Assembly: GCA_964019415.1 (NCBI GenBank)
Contig: CAXHTE010000047.1
Location: forward strand, 46,001-110,000
Length of the DNA: 64,000 bases
DNA from: Ianthella basta
Lineage: Eukaryota > Porifera > Demospongiae > Verongiida > Ianthellidae
Direction of reading: 5' to 3'
The position numbers were made by a program, and so were the translations under genes. This document shows positions 22,215 to 34,072 of this stretch, piece by piece (position 1 is the first letter of the stretch; each line of letters begins with the position of its first letter). The notes under the pieces are model-generated. The model was not told the origin of the DNA and searched no databases. It was given only the letters and a program-made list of their open reading frames with translations.

Positions 22215-23388
22215 TTTAAAATACCTGAATTAAGGAGATATCTACAATCATTAGTCACAAACCAACATATATTACATGTATTACATGTACTAGCTGAATG
22301 CCCGCCCTTCAGGTGGGTTCCCAGTCTACGGTTCATAATTTAAGCTTTTAACCAATCAAAACCATCCATTTAATTGGGAGCATTCCGTGGACTCGCTCCG
22401 CAAAACTCCGTGCACACAGAATTTACTTATGTCAATTCATTTCGTCTAAAGGAGTTCAGTGGCGAAGGCGCTAATCACCTTAGGTCACCCTCCATACTGC
22501 CATGATGTGTTCTTCTAAGTTTGGCAAAGATTGGTGAAAAATTGAAGGAGGAGTTTCTGGACAACGAAACATGGTCTTTTCCTTATCTCTTAGACATGGT
22601 GGCGACTGTAAAAGTGGCAAGAACTCGGACAGAATGACTTTAAACCAAATTTCAGCTCGACGAGGTTACCAACACTACGCCTCTTCGTAATCCCACTGCG
22701 TTTCATGACATTCCATCCAGAACTGAAGAAGTATATCCTGGACAACAAAATTGTGCATTATGTTTATAATAATGCAATACATACATAGTGCATAAAACCT
22801 ATGGTGTCCTCCACCACTCAATAGTGATAATGTTATTGGGGCACAATTATAAATTATGAATATCATTAAAGTCACAATATGGCTGGTTGCCCTAATTGCT
22901 ATATTATCATTAGCCATTAAAAACCCTAGCTATCGCTTATAACGTTAACGGATACAGTATCTTCATAACTGTTAACAAATAACCATTTTCCTGCACCACA
23001 CAGTGCAATCGTAAATGTTACAAATCATAACTGTATTGTACTTTAGAGCTAACGGACAGATACACATTTACAACACAGTCAGTTGACAGTATTCTTACAC
23101 ATACACATCACTGCCTCTTTCTTGCCAGGTCTGTAAACGATCCTTGAGGAAACTGCAATTATAGCATGAACTTGCAGAGGATGTTCACATAGTATAATAT
23201 GTTCAAGTATCTGTGCACTACTGCTTCACTAAAGCACGCCAGAAACTTTAAGTCATACTACAATAGCCTGGAGAATGTGCAATGCAACTCACCAGTGTAC
23301 CCTCCACTGCGTGCTTTTGCTAGAGGAGAAGTAGGGCCTTCACTAGAGGATAGTCTCTTGAATCCCACAGTAGCTGGGACTATGCATG
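22215..23388. other. Intergenic, no gene recognised
   Basis: Short open frames only. AT-rich with tandem TACATGTA words near 22270. Confidence 0.45.
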
Positions 23389-24840
23389 TTAAAGGTCCAC
23401 TGTCGCATTTTTTTTTAATTTTCATATTGATAGTGCTATGTGAAACATCTTCAATGATACCCATTTCAGTGTGCTCTGCCTCACGATGGGGGAGTTACGA
23501 GGGTGCAAAGTTGCAAAAAAGACCAATTATGCGTGGGCGTTTCCGGTGTTCCGGTCCTAACAATGCTAAAACGTCGTGACGTCACAGTAGGCTCCGGAAT
23601 GTTTGCGCAAGTATGGAGGAGAATAGGCCAGTCAACGGACTGAACAAGAAATCGTTATCTCCTGCGAGTCTTTATCTTACGATGAAGGCGAAACTTCTTG
23701 AGACAATGAAGGAGATACCCCTGCTGCTTCTGAAGTAGAGCTGGGCATGCGGGTTGCGCAGCCGTACGGCACGACATCAATTTTGCGACACGACCAATAA
23801 TAGGGTGACGCCCGTTCTCAGCCCTACAAACGCCGATTCGCACCATTCTTGGACTGTTACAAGAGCATACGAAACAGAGATGGTACACTAGTCTAGAGAT
23901 GATTTGTCACCTCCTACAAGGCGTAACAGCTGAAATACGAAGTGTGCCGAAGACATATTTCGGAGCACTCGGCACGTATTCTAGGTCACTGGCTCGCACA
24001 TCGCGAGACGTAAGCATCTCTCTACTCCTACTTGCTAGGTAGCAGGGCACACACAAGCTCTGGTCACAGCAAAAGGTTCTGACTTCAGAGGAAAAACCGT
24101 CCCCTGCTCTCTACTGAGAACGGCTGCGCAGAACACCAGGAGGTGGAGGCATCGAAATGGCTGGGACGCCTTTTTCGTCATCCTAAAGCTACTACTCACC
24201 CTTTCGTCCTTTGTAGCGATTTGTCGTCTTCTCGATTGGCTTTCTCTGTGCTAGGAAAGACTCTCCTGTAAGTTAAAGCGCCATTCGGATTCTGACGGAT
24301 GTACTAGAGTGAGCAAAGTGGTTGTTGCTAGAATATTTACACCAAGAAACAGCGAAATGGCAGGTAGGGCATCAGTCGCAATCCGAAATGCGCTCTAACT
24401 TACGGGAGAGTCTTACCAAGCACAGAAAGACCCTGCCAACAGCTGCTGGCCACCGCTTCTTCAGACTATCGCTCTTCGTGAAATGAAGCAGCGACCGTTG
24501 CCTCCACCATAGATCTATGCCTCCACTGGCCCTACTACATCCTCCAGCAACACATTTGTGATGCATCGGGGCGAGTTCATCAGCAAGAGGGACGTGAATA
24601 GCCAGTCGGCGATTGTCTTCCCACACGGCGTGTGACACGTTCAAGCATAGACACAAGTGTACGGCAAGCCTACTGTGACGTCACAGCAAAATGGCGGATT
24701 TCTTCGGCCGATTTTCCGGAAGTGAGCCATTATCCCTCTACCAGGGAATTTCGAAGCGCTCTAACAGCGATTTTCGGTGGTTTTAGACGATAATCTATCA
24801 TATAAGAGCAACTTGTGTAACCGTGACAGTGGACCTTTAA
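23389..24840. mobile_element. 1.44-kb Kolobok-like DNA transposon (TTAA borders)
   Basis: The ends are perfect 12-bp inverted repeats, AGGTCCACTGTC at 23393 and GACAGTGGACCT ending at 24836. Each is flanked by TTAA (23389-23392 and 24837-24840). TTAA duplications occur in piggyBac and Kolobok elements. The internal THAP-like remnant favours Kolobok, whose proteins carry THAP domains. The inside also holds an inverted repeat (about 24239-24300 against 24366-24435, around AGACTCTCCTGTAAGTTA) and GACGTCACAGTAGGC inverted near both ends. It is non-autonomous. Confidence 0.7.
24400..24656 (-). pseudogene. THAP-like zinc-finger remnant inside the TTAA element
   Basis: The minus frame reads ...PMHHKCVAGGCSRASGG... 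then LLHFTKSDSLKKRWPAAVGR. A C-x4-C pair followed by L.HF, then a W..AV.R helix, is the N-terminal half of a THAP (C2CH) DNA-binding domain. The distal C-x2-H pair is not present; a GTAAGA donor follows closely, so the rest may have been on another exon or is lost. THAP domains bind transposon ends. The catalytic domain is missing, so this is a relic. Confidence 0.5.
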
Positions 24841-25196
24841 GGTAAGGAATAGAGGTGAATTCATGCAACATTAAACTCAATTATGCACGTACTGCATAAC
24901 AATCTTACTATGCTATGAAACTGTACTATGCAAGAATGTAGTCAAACCAAAATTAACCCTTTACGGGCAAATTTAGAATCGGTGCATGTATGCACACCAT
25001 GCTATACCAAATTAAAATGGCTCTGCACATAGTAATCTCATGCACCACATGCTGACAGCTGACAAAGCTCTCTTGAAGTGAATACACTGCATGCTGTACG
25101 GTGGACTTCATCAAGGTGCCCCCAACAAAAATATCGATTGCCCTTTGTGTGCACACTCAGGGGAGACGAAATGTCAGCCAAAGGATAACCAGAAAA

Positions 25197-25342
25197 CTAC
25201 TGAATTTGCTACAAGCCACTCAAAGCTGGTGTCCTTTTGTAGCAGTCGAAAATGCCGTAAAAGTGCAAACTACTGAATTTGCCACAAGCCACTCAAAGCT
25301 GGTGTCCTTTTGTAGCAGCCGAAAATGCCATAAAAGTACAAG
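25197..25342. repeat. Two tandem copies of a 73-bp unit
   Basis: CTACTGAATTTGCTACAAGC...AATGCCGTAAAAGTGCAA (25197-25269) is followed directly by a copy (25270-25342) with few substitutions. The duplication is not a multiple of three. Confidence 0.85.
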
Positions 25343-25547
25343 CCTTTATCCTTGACACATAGATGCATCATTGGTACTTACACGTACGCAATTATTTGAC
25401 ACGTCATTTTTAACTAAAGGTTCATTAATAGAGTTACATAATAGATTATGCACATCCCCCTGGACAACGATTAAGAGCAAGTCAAGCCATTCTGTGGCAG
25501 TTTACATGATTTGTACTATACACTGTACATTCTCAGGTTTGCTTTAA

Positions 25548-25720
25548 ATAGATCTTGTAGCCTTGGTCTCTCAGCATATAACAACAGACAGCTACAAATC
25601 TTAAAAACAAAAGCCATTTTGGAAAATAATAAACATGTGAAAATGGCCAGATCCATAGCTACGTACCTGTTCAGTTTGGGGCATGCACACACACATGTAA
25701 TGATTCAGAAAAGTAATGTC
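25548..25720. repeat. Diverged dispersed repeat, copy 2
   Basis: Counterpart of 20310-20510 (ATCTTGTAGCCTTGGTCTCT, AGCATATAA, ATCTTAAAAACA, GCATGCACACAC). Same orientation. Confidence 0.45.
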
Positions 25721-25759
25721 TGTGCATATCCTTCTTCAGTCGCAGCATCTAACATGCTT

Positions 25760-26185
25760 TCATGATCTTACACAATTCACCCACACATTAAAACCAAAAC
25801 CTTATCTCCTTTTGTCAACTTTATAGCAAACATGCTATATTACTTCAACACTCTTAACCAGGGAACACCAAACCTACTCAATATCATTCCTCATCACCCT
25901 CATCAGGGAGTTTAATAGTCGGTTCAATCAGGTACGGTGCATGGTCACAGACCTTAAGTTGCAATTGGTATCTGTAATTATTCTAATGCATCTATGTCTG
26001 TGGGGTGGTAGTGAACTAGGAAGTGCCCTTAGCTGAAGGCTGATTGCTAACGGTACAGCATCCACAGCTACGTATACAGCTGGCCCTTTACGATACAGTA
26101 CTAGTTCTTGCTACTGAGTTAAACTCTAATACATATTTGTTCCTCGTTCCTCATCCTAACCCTATTAGCTAGCTAAACCGTAACC
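25760..26185. other. Intergenic, no gene recognised
   Basis: No supported gene, RNA or repeat. Confidence 0.4.
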
Positions 26186-27550
26186 TTAAGGTGGTAGGGA
26201 AGGCTAAAAGCTTCCTTTAGGGTACACTGCTTTTGCATATGTAACTCTAAAAGTATACAACCAGCAATCAACATTACTTCAGATGTGATTAGCAAGTAAA
26301 TTTCCTATAATTCGGTGTGAATCATTAATTGATTGGCACTTCCATTATTGAAATAATGTAATTGGAAGTCAAAAATTTTCACCTCAGATGAAGTCAAGCA
26401 GCTGCAGGAAAATTCTATCTATTTCTGCCCTGAATATTTGAACAGAGCCAAACTTGGGATATAGAATCTAAAGGCATGTGTGCAGAAATCTATGGCAGGC
26501 CAACTCCATATCTGCTTGCATTGTGGAAATATTCCCTCTTCATTTAAAAGTTATGAGTTTTGCGATGGTTGTTTACTTCAAGGTGAAGGCAACCGCATTT
26601 GAAACGTTCACAACGCCTCAGACTAGATAGCCCAGCAACACCTTGGTGTCACACACTAGTATGCTAGGGCCCTAGGGGATCCACCTGCACAAGACCTCGT
26701 GCCTTCTATCCTACCGAACGCCAAGAACTACTTCTGTAACGCACTGCCAACTACACGGCAAGCTTTACAACCAAAGCGTTCGCTTGCAAGAAGCCAAAGT
26801 TTGGAAAACTCCTTGTGCACTGATTAGTAAGCCGAAATAGTTGTGGTTTTCACACCTCATTTCACACCCGTCACCCAAGGAACGTGTATAACATACGTAC
26901 GTTTTCCTGCGCAGCTGATCGCTACAATCCACTGCTCCCAGCAGGCGTATCCCTAACTTCATCGGCTAACCGCTAGCTTCTGGAAGTTGGGATATGTACG
27001 CCTGGACGAGTAGCAGCTACAGAAATATGTGCGAGGCCAAAAGTCAAGGGTGAGAAGAGACGCTCTCACCTTGCGAGCATAAGCAGTTGAGGGCACGTTA
27101 CCCGCGGAGTAGGCCTAGCCAGTAGACCATCAGAAGACTTCGTACTGCCGTCAGACTGGATCGTCGAAGAAGTCCGCAGCGGTTCGACTACTAAGCTGAG
27201 ATATCGCTCTCCCTCCGGACGATTCTTCAAGAGCTCGCTGGACGTTCAGGAGTTCCTCGCACTTCCTCAAATGGCGGCAATGGAAACGGGTGATCCAGAC
27301 GTTCCTTCTGCTTCAGCTTCAGCCATATCTCTTGCCAGTCGTGCAGCAATTACATTGTAGACCATCAATTAATTAGTTATTGCTTGAAACTTCGCACGAT
27401 TTTCGTTATTTTGTTTCTTTCATAAAAATATGCAGGCAAGTATTGACCGTCGCAAAACTTCAGATATATAACTTAGACCCATAGCCAAACCTCTGTACCA
27501 AAAATGGTGCAGGTTTGATTTCGTCACGTGAGCCTTCCCTACCACCTTAA
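26186..27550. mobile_element. 1.36-kb TTAA-bordered DNA transposon
   Basis: Perfect inverted ends GGTGGTAGGGAAGGCT (26190-26205) and AGCCTTCCCTACCACC (27531-27546) are each flanked by TTAA (26186-26189 and 27547-27550). It is non-autonomous: the longest open frames inside (about 65 codons) show no transposase motif. It belongs to the same broad TTAA class (piggyBac/Kolobok) as the 23389 element but has different termini, so it is a different family. Confidence 0.7.
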
Positions 27551-29230
27551 CCCTAATATCCATCGTTGGTGCCGAAAATAGCTTTGTTTAAAGCTACCCC
27601 CGAGCTATTATTATAGAACAAGTTTAATACGCAGCTTACTATAGCTGATTGTGTCAAGGGTCATACCCTTAAAGTGAACTTGGACTTCTCTGGAAATTAC
27701 TCGTTTACTGCATGAAGCCAGGGTATATGGACAATTAGGGCGTGGCTGGGCGTCGCCCGATTCAGGGCGGTTTCTTACCTAACAAGTCTGACCACCCATT
27801 CGATTGCTTACCACTACTATAGCTAGTCTGCGCACAGTTACAAACATTGCGAAGCGTTCATGGACTAGTGCTGCCCTTGAAGTATACAGTGAGTTAGCTA
27901 GCTACGATCACCAAAGACTGTCAGGATGCTTTAACGGGACCGGACCGGTGGCCTGAAGGGAGATTAGCCTTAAATGACTTAAATCATAATAGGAAGTGCG
28001 TGAGTGAATCATGAGAAGACTGGCAGTACCTTCCAAAGAGCTTTCACTGTACGAGTCATCACGCCTTGTGCTCGGTTGCACTTGGTGAGCGCCGTCCATT
28101 TTACGGGTGGGGCCGATCTGGCTCGCTAGACCCTCCTCCACCTTGCTGTGTTTGCATAATATAATATTATGTACGAGAATGTGCATGCAATATAAATTAG
28201 CATGGATTTATATTATAAACCCAATATAGCAATGTATTATAATTATAAGTACAAGAGATCGAGACTAGCGTGAGGTTGCTGAACCGCTGTGTTATATAGC
28301 TGCTAGCTATTATGGACAATCATGCAACTATATATCATCATGCATGGAATATATAGGTTTAATTTTGTGCTACTGTACTACATGTGGGATAGGTAGCTAG
28401 CTAGGTGTGTACATGTTTTAATGATAGTAAGTGTACCTAGCTAAACTTTGATGAAGTTCATTTCACTAGGGTGCATTGAAGTGCTGGGAATTCTCGCAAA
28501 AGTCACTAGGATAAGACATTTTTACCAAACGGGCACTCAACTTGAGTGGATCTGTATATGGGGAGGGGCCAGTGGGTGACAAAGAGGAGGGATGGGTAAC
28601 CTCCCAGCTGTAGCATCCTCTTTGCTATGATCAACTGCATATACCCTTCCTCGCCCAAACCACCACTTCATCACCCACACCTCCTCCTGTTGTATGTATG
28701 CTGCTTGCAATCAACCATGAACATGTGCACTTAATACTTAATAATGAACACGAACACAATATAAAACTATAATACTGCAGTACATGTAGCTGCATAATTA
28801 TTTACCGATACTGCCCATTTTTAATTCATCTGCACATTAAAGCATTAAGCTCACTAAAACATCGTTGAAACAGTGACAGAAACTATAATACAACAGTAAT
28901 GTATAATAAATACCTTATGTTATAGTAGTTAAACGTATACATTTATAGCAATACAAACTTAAACAAAAAACAGAAAATCACTGTAAAAGTGTGGCAATAA
29001 AATTGTTTGTTAAGTTCCTATATGCTTGGCACAGTTCCTTTCGTAAGTGTATCATTTATGTCAATATAAATGTCAAGTGCAAACTCAACTTGTGCACACA
29101 AACTTGCAATCAACAATGAACGCATATCCTATGACATTCACAGTGACAGCTTCAGTGCACAAAATTTCCCTGCCTCATCATCATTACCATACTCGTATGC
29201 AATGTTTTCCAATTGTTCATAGTTCCATCA
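27551..29230. other. Intergenic, no gene recognised
   Basis: AT-rich, with many TAGCTAGC words and short open frames only. The distal part (28970-29230) is the likely 3' flank of the minus-strand STAND/TPR pseudogene. Confidence 0.45.
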
Positions 29231-29231
29231 A

Positions 29232-31047
29232 AGAGCAGGGTGGGAATTCCCTCGGATACGCATCTTAAGTGTCAGTGATTGCTCAATGTACTGCTTTGCC
29301 TCCTCCAGCCGCCCCAAATGAATGCATACCAACCCCAATTTGTCCCAAGGCAACCATGTAGTCTCGCGCACCTATTTCCCCATTGTGCAATCGCGGAGAA
29401 ATAGGAACGAACGGCTGGCGCGCGAGACTAACAACCATGTTCTGTTGGTGCCCTGGTCCAAGTCTTACCTTCAGAATTTTTGTCTGCACTGCACTTGCTT
29501 GAAGGGCTTCATAAGCCTCTGCATACCTGCATTGCTGAATGTAGCATTCCCCACGGAAAAAATGAAGGAGAGGGAAAATTGTATCCTCATGAACTTCCAC
29601 TGGGAGTCTATCATTCATGTTCTGTGCCCCCATTAGCACTATCAAAGCCTCCTCACTCTTATCCAGTTCCAGGAGTACCCTGCCTTTGGTCATCATGCTA
29701 AATGCAATCATTGGGTGCAAGTTCCCATACAGTTGATGGCCCATACGAATAGCCCTGTCAATAAGAAGGCTAGCCTTGCTTACATTCGGCTGTGGCCCAT
29801 CCAACAGTAGGTCTGTCAGTGTTCGCAACAACTGGCAATTGTGGTGGGATGCTGGCACACTGTCCCCACAGGCTCTCAGGAGCTCATCTATAAGAGAGGG
29901 GTCATAACGTGCAAGGCCTTGGTAGAGCTGTGCCCGGAGGAGGAGAGCCTCTGAATGCATCTGAGTCCACTTCACAATGCTATCATCTGCCATGTCAGTC
30001 CTTCCTCTATGAAGGACTTCAAACACTTCATCAACATGCTAAATCACCTTCCTCCCCTCTATCCTTGAAGGCATAACCAAGGGCAATGAGATCCCTATGC
30101 AGTCCAACAAAATTTCTCCTACGTTGATCTAAATCTACATCATCCCACTTCTTCCTGTCCTTGATGTTCTTGTGCAGTAGTTCATATGGCAGAATTAAAC
30201 TCAAAGAGCTCCTTTGCATACAAACACTTTAGATCTATCTCTGCCAAAATGATACTTTCTTTCATAGCTGAGGTAGTAATGATTCCTATCTCCAGTGCAT
30301 TCCTAACCTCCGACCCTCATGGCGCAACTGCAGTACCTTTGCAGCATACGGAGCAAAGCGAGGGACAGTGTCATCCTGGAAACCACGTGACTGAACACAG
30401 GTGCGGAAAACAGCAACAAAATGAGGAAGAGGTTGATTCAGAAGCTTATCCATCATACTGTCTAGGTAGCTTTGCTTTGACTGCTGTTCAGTAGCTTCAT
30501 ATAAAGCACAGAGTGCTTTATATATGATAGCTGACACTTTGCGCCTAGTTCTAAATTGTTGTTCATCCTCTGGCGTTGATCCTTTAATTTGTGCACATGC
30601 ACTGTCTCTGAGGACAGCATGAAGAATGTGATGCACTGAGATTCTAGCATCACCATCCATAAGTATGAGGTTGTTATGGTGGATGTCCTCCTTGAATTGC
30701 ACAAACAAAGCATCTTCTGTTCTCTCTTCTGGTTCATCTACAAGCTGGGCAACTGCCAGTTTCTTAATCAGTTGCAGAGTATCAGTTCCCTCCTCACAAA
30801 GCCTGCAGACAGAAGAGCTCAGCATTATTGCCCTCAACTCCAATTCGCTTCACTGCTTGTTTCAGTGCCTGATAAAAAGTTTGATCATAGTGGCAAGGTA
30901 AATTCTTAGGGTGTTTGGGATCAGATGCATGCACATTCTGCAGAAACTGGTGTTTTTCTCAAGGTGCCTTTGCCAGGTATAGAAAGCATCATCCTCACAA
31001 AGGGACATCATTTTCTCAGGTGCTTCTTCATTCACAGAAATATTCAT
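29232..31047 (-). pseudogene. STAND-type winged-helix/TPR protein fragment, multiply broken
   Basis: Essentially intronless minus-strand coding sequence of about 580 codons spread over three frames. The first part (EDDAFYTWQRHLEK, then PCHYDQTFYQALKQAVKRIG, AELFCLQ) and the block NNLILMDGDARISVHHILHA resemble the region after the NB-ARC ATPase in STAND/NLR-like proteins (a winged helix with a VH.L...LRD motif). Then come TPR-like helices (ASLLIDRAIRMGHQLYGNLH, GRVLLELDKSEEALIVL, LLHFFRGECYIQQCRYAEAY, HLGRLEEAKQYIEQSLTLKM). Frameshifts are needed near 30953-30957 (A run), 30796, 30312, 30190, 30040 and 29344 (G run), and a 73-bp MITE splits the last TPR. The ATPase domain is not found upstream; an in-frame TAG precedes the Met at 31047. 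Such proteins are intracellular sensors; this copy is probably non-functional. Confidence 0.6.
29351..29439. mobile_element. 73-bp MITE with 8-bp target duplication, inside TPR coding sequence
   Basis: TAGTCTCGCGCACC...GGCGCGCGAGACTA has inverted ends TAGTCTCGCGC. It is flanked by an exact direct duplication CAACCATG (29351-29358 and 29432-29439). Removing the element and one copy of the duplication restores continuity of the TPR coding sequence to within one base, so the insertion is secondary. Confidence 0.8.
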
Positions 31048-32180
31048 TTCCGACTATAATTATGTCTGTCTAATAGGTGAAGAATGGCCAGGAGAAGAAG
31101 CACATGTACAGGGCAGTTCTCGTTATCAGCGACTACTTTAGAGAATCTTATTGATAATTTACAAATTTGCTTGTGCATGCAGACTTCCATGTGTTACTGA
31201 CAAGCCATCAACATATAGTATAAATTTTATTTATAACCCTCAGTGCTGCTGCTACCCCTTTGAAGTGCCTCACCAGTCAAAAATGGCAACCTATATATAT
31301 AGAGCTCTTCCACACACTTGAGTATAATTGACCCCATGCTTTGGGAAATTGATGGACTCGTATATAGTCAGATTGCAAACAATCACGTATTCATTAAGAT
31401 CTATTATTTAAAATTGTTTTATACTGCACGCCACTCTGATCCTGCTAGTTGTGGTCACTGTATGCATATGGCATGTTGTGTGTTCACATAATTGTGCCTG
31501 TTTCCATGTCTGTATATGTAGTTCTTCAAAGTGTGGCCTTGAGGAGGAGAACACTATGCATGGGCGCAGTTTAGCTCAACACTTTGTGCATATACTTACA
31601 TATACTCAGTACATATCAGCTATATGTATTGTCTTATTGATTACATATTTCTTCAGGTTGCAACCCCTGTTGTTGTATTTTTGATCTGCAATTTTATGTG
31701 GTACATTTGAGCTGGAGATTGACAATGTATATACGTAGCCGGTTTATTGATCTCATGCACTTATGTAAGTAGTTATAATGGGTTGTAATCTACTAGCCTC
31801 CAAACAAGTAAGCTGGTTGAGAAATTTAGCAAAGCCTGCTTGACTCATATCCCAGAGCATGTTATATATCAATGGCTTGGTCCTTTTTTCCATTATCATA
31901 ATTATCGTCATGCAGAGTAAATGGCTGAATTGCTGAATTTGAGGATTCCACAGAAATCTATTCCAGCACTCTTCACAGCATCAATGACAGGAAAATTTAT
32001 AGAATCAACAAAAGTGATTATCAGCAAAATTTTCTACCAACATCTTTCCCAAACATGGCTGCATGTGAATGAATCAACAATGTACATTTCTGTGGGTGTC
32101 AGCCAAGCTAAGGATGCCTGTGTGACGAAGACTCAATGCTCTGCCCTGCACTCAATGCCCTCCTGGATTGGACAAATAAA
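31048..32180. other. Spacer with no supported gene
   Basis: AT-rich. A plus-strand frame at 31921-32188 of about 90 codons ends at a consensus GTAAGT donor next to the minisatellite, but its protein is unrecognised and unsupported. Confidence 0.4.
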
Positions 32181-32184
32181 AGTA

Positions 32185-32718
32185 AGTAACACCCACACGC
32201 AGCTCACTCTCCACCAGTAACACCCACACACAGCCCACTCTCCACCAGTAACACCCACACACAGCCCACTCTCCACCAGTAACACCCACACACAGCCCAC
32301 TCTCCACCAGTAACACCCACACACAGCCCACTCTCCACCAGTAACACCCACACACAGCCCACTCTCCACCAGTAACACCCACACACAGACCACTCTCCAC
32401 CAGTAACACCCACACACAGCTCACTCTCCACCAGTAACACCCACACACAGCTCACTCTCCACCAGTAACACCCACACACAGCCCACTCTCCACCAGTAAC
32501 ACCCACACACAGCCCACTCTCCACCAGTAACTCCCACACACAGCCCACTCTCCACCAGTAACACCCACACACAGTCCACTCTCCACCAGTAACACCCACA
32601 CACAGCCCACTCTCCACCAGTAACACCCACACACAGACCACTCTCCACCAGTAACACCCACACACAGCCCACTCTCCACCAGTAACACACACACACACCA
32701 CTCTCCACCAGTAACACC
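32185..32718. repeat. 31-bp minisatellite, about 17 copies
   Basis: Tandem units start GTAACACCCACACACAG, continue CCC, and end ACTCTCCACCA (31 bp). Units differ by single substitutions (CAGCTC, CAGACC, CAGTCC, AACTCC). Because 31 is not a multiple of three and the minus strand has no stop within a unit, all three minus frames stay open; those frames are artefacts. It lies at the 3' edge of the recognisable HYDIN exons. Confidence 0.95.
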
Positions 32719-32729
32719 CACTAACCCAA

Positions 32730-32865
32730 CACACTTTACTCATGGAGGTAGGATGAACTGTGACTTGTCCCAGTGGGGGTGGTCCTGCCCCTCCCTCTGC
32801 TCCAAATACACTAACACGGCCAGTGTTCCTCAGCACCACTACCTCCTGGAGCACCCTGTCATAGA

Positions 32866-32940
<75 letters not shown>

Positions 32941-34040
32941 GGTCCACTGTGCCCACCACATCTGATGTGAAGAGCATCCTGAGGGTCTTGTCCACACCAG
33001 GAGGGATTACCCAACGAACTTGACCAGCTTAGGTGTCTCATCAGACTCCACTATCGTAGCCTCACTCCTACAGATACAGGCAAGCAGAGAGGGTGCCCCT
33101 GTCGCCTCGCACCATAGCACACAACACACCTCTCACTATCATCCTTCACATCCCTCCCTTCCCCCTCCCCCTTCATTAACTAATACTAACTCTCTGGACT
33201 CACTTGACCGGCTCAGGCTCTGAGGGTGGGGTCTGAGTCAATGAGATGGGGGAGGGTGACTTTGAGCTCCTCCTCTCACGTCTGCTCTTGAGTGTAGCAG
33301 AACGCTTGTCAATTTCCGCTGCCTTTGTCCTCTTGCCAGCCTTAGCAGAGGAGGGCTCTGCCCCCGCCTCCTTCTCTGCTGCCATGCTCTCAGACAAGTC
33401 AGTTTCTGGAGGCAGCTTCATGGGCGGTGGCTCATCAGAGAGGAGGTTACTGAAGGGATATGAGGGACAGCAGTAATGCCTGAGGGCAGCCACCAGACCA
33501 GTAGCATTGAAGCAATGTTGCACATTAGAGCAGGCCGACTCACGGGTCATCAGGGGATGCAGCCACAAACGCAAACTGAAGCAGCTTGTCTGGCTCTGGG
33601 GTGTGCCACTCACGAGGGCAGTGCACCACAGAGAACACAAAGGGAGGCTGGATTGGAGGGCCATCAGGTCCCAAACCATTTCATCAAGCAACTGGAATGG
33701 AAACATACGTATGTACACTTACATATTAATGTACAGCCAAAATACAATATTTTATATATAGTACAGATAAGGTGCATAGGTACTGTACAGGTTAGCTTAT
33801 GGTGTGAATGTGCACTCACGTCAGCAAGTGAAGGCAGCTGGCCGGCTATCTCTTGTGCAATCTCCTCCCTCTCCTGCTCTGCGCCAACACTGAGCACTGG
33901 TACACCCAGCCCCTTCCTGTTCTCCTCTGCCAAAAGGCTGGCAGGCACTGGCAGGAGGGAGGACTTGGAGCTACTGGCAGCCAGGACCTTATCCTCTGAC
34001 TTCTGCAGAGCAAAACAAATATTGGAACACATAGAGCTGG

Positions 34041-34072
<32 letters not shown>

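Noticed and set aside
22372-22682. Possible SINE or coding relic after the inverted module
   Set aside because: No tail, box motif or domain could be supported.
24060-24240. Possible transposase exon inside the TTAA element
   Set aside because: No catalytic motif and frames interrupted; only the THAP-like part was kept.
31921-32220. Plus-strand frame ending at a GTAAGT donor
   Set aside because: Unrecognised protein with no upstream or downstream exon; the donor is formed by the edge of the minisatellite, so it was left as uncertain spacer.
32185-32718. CRISPR-like spaced repeats
   Set aside because: The repeats are head-to-tail with no spacers, and the DNA is animal.
32133-32854. Long overlapping minus frames (up to 216 codons) rich in VCGCYWWRV
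   Set aside because: Translation of the 31-bp minisatellite in all three frames.
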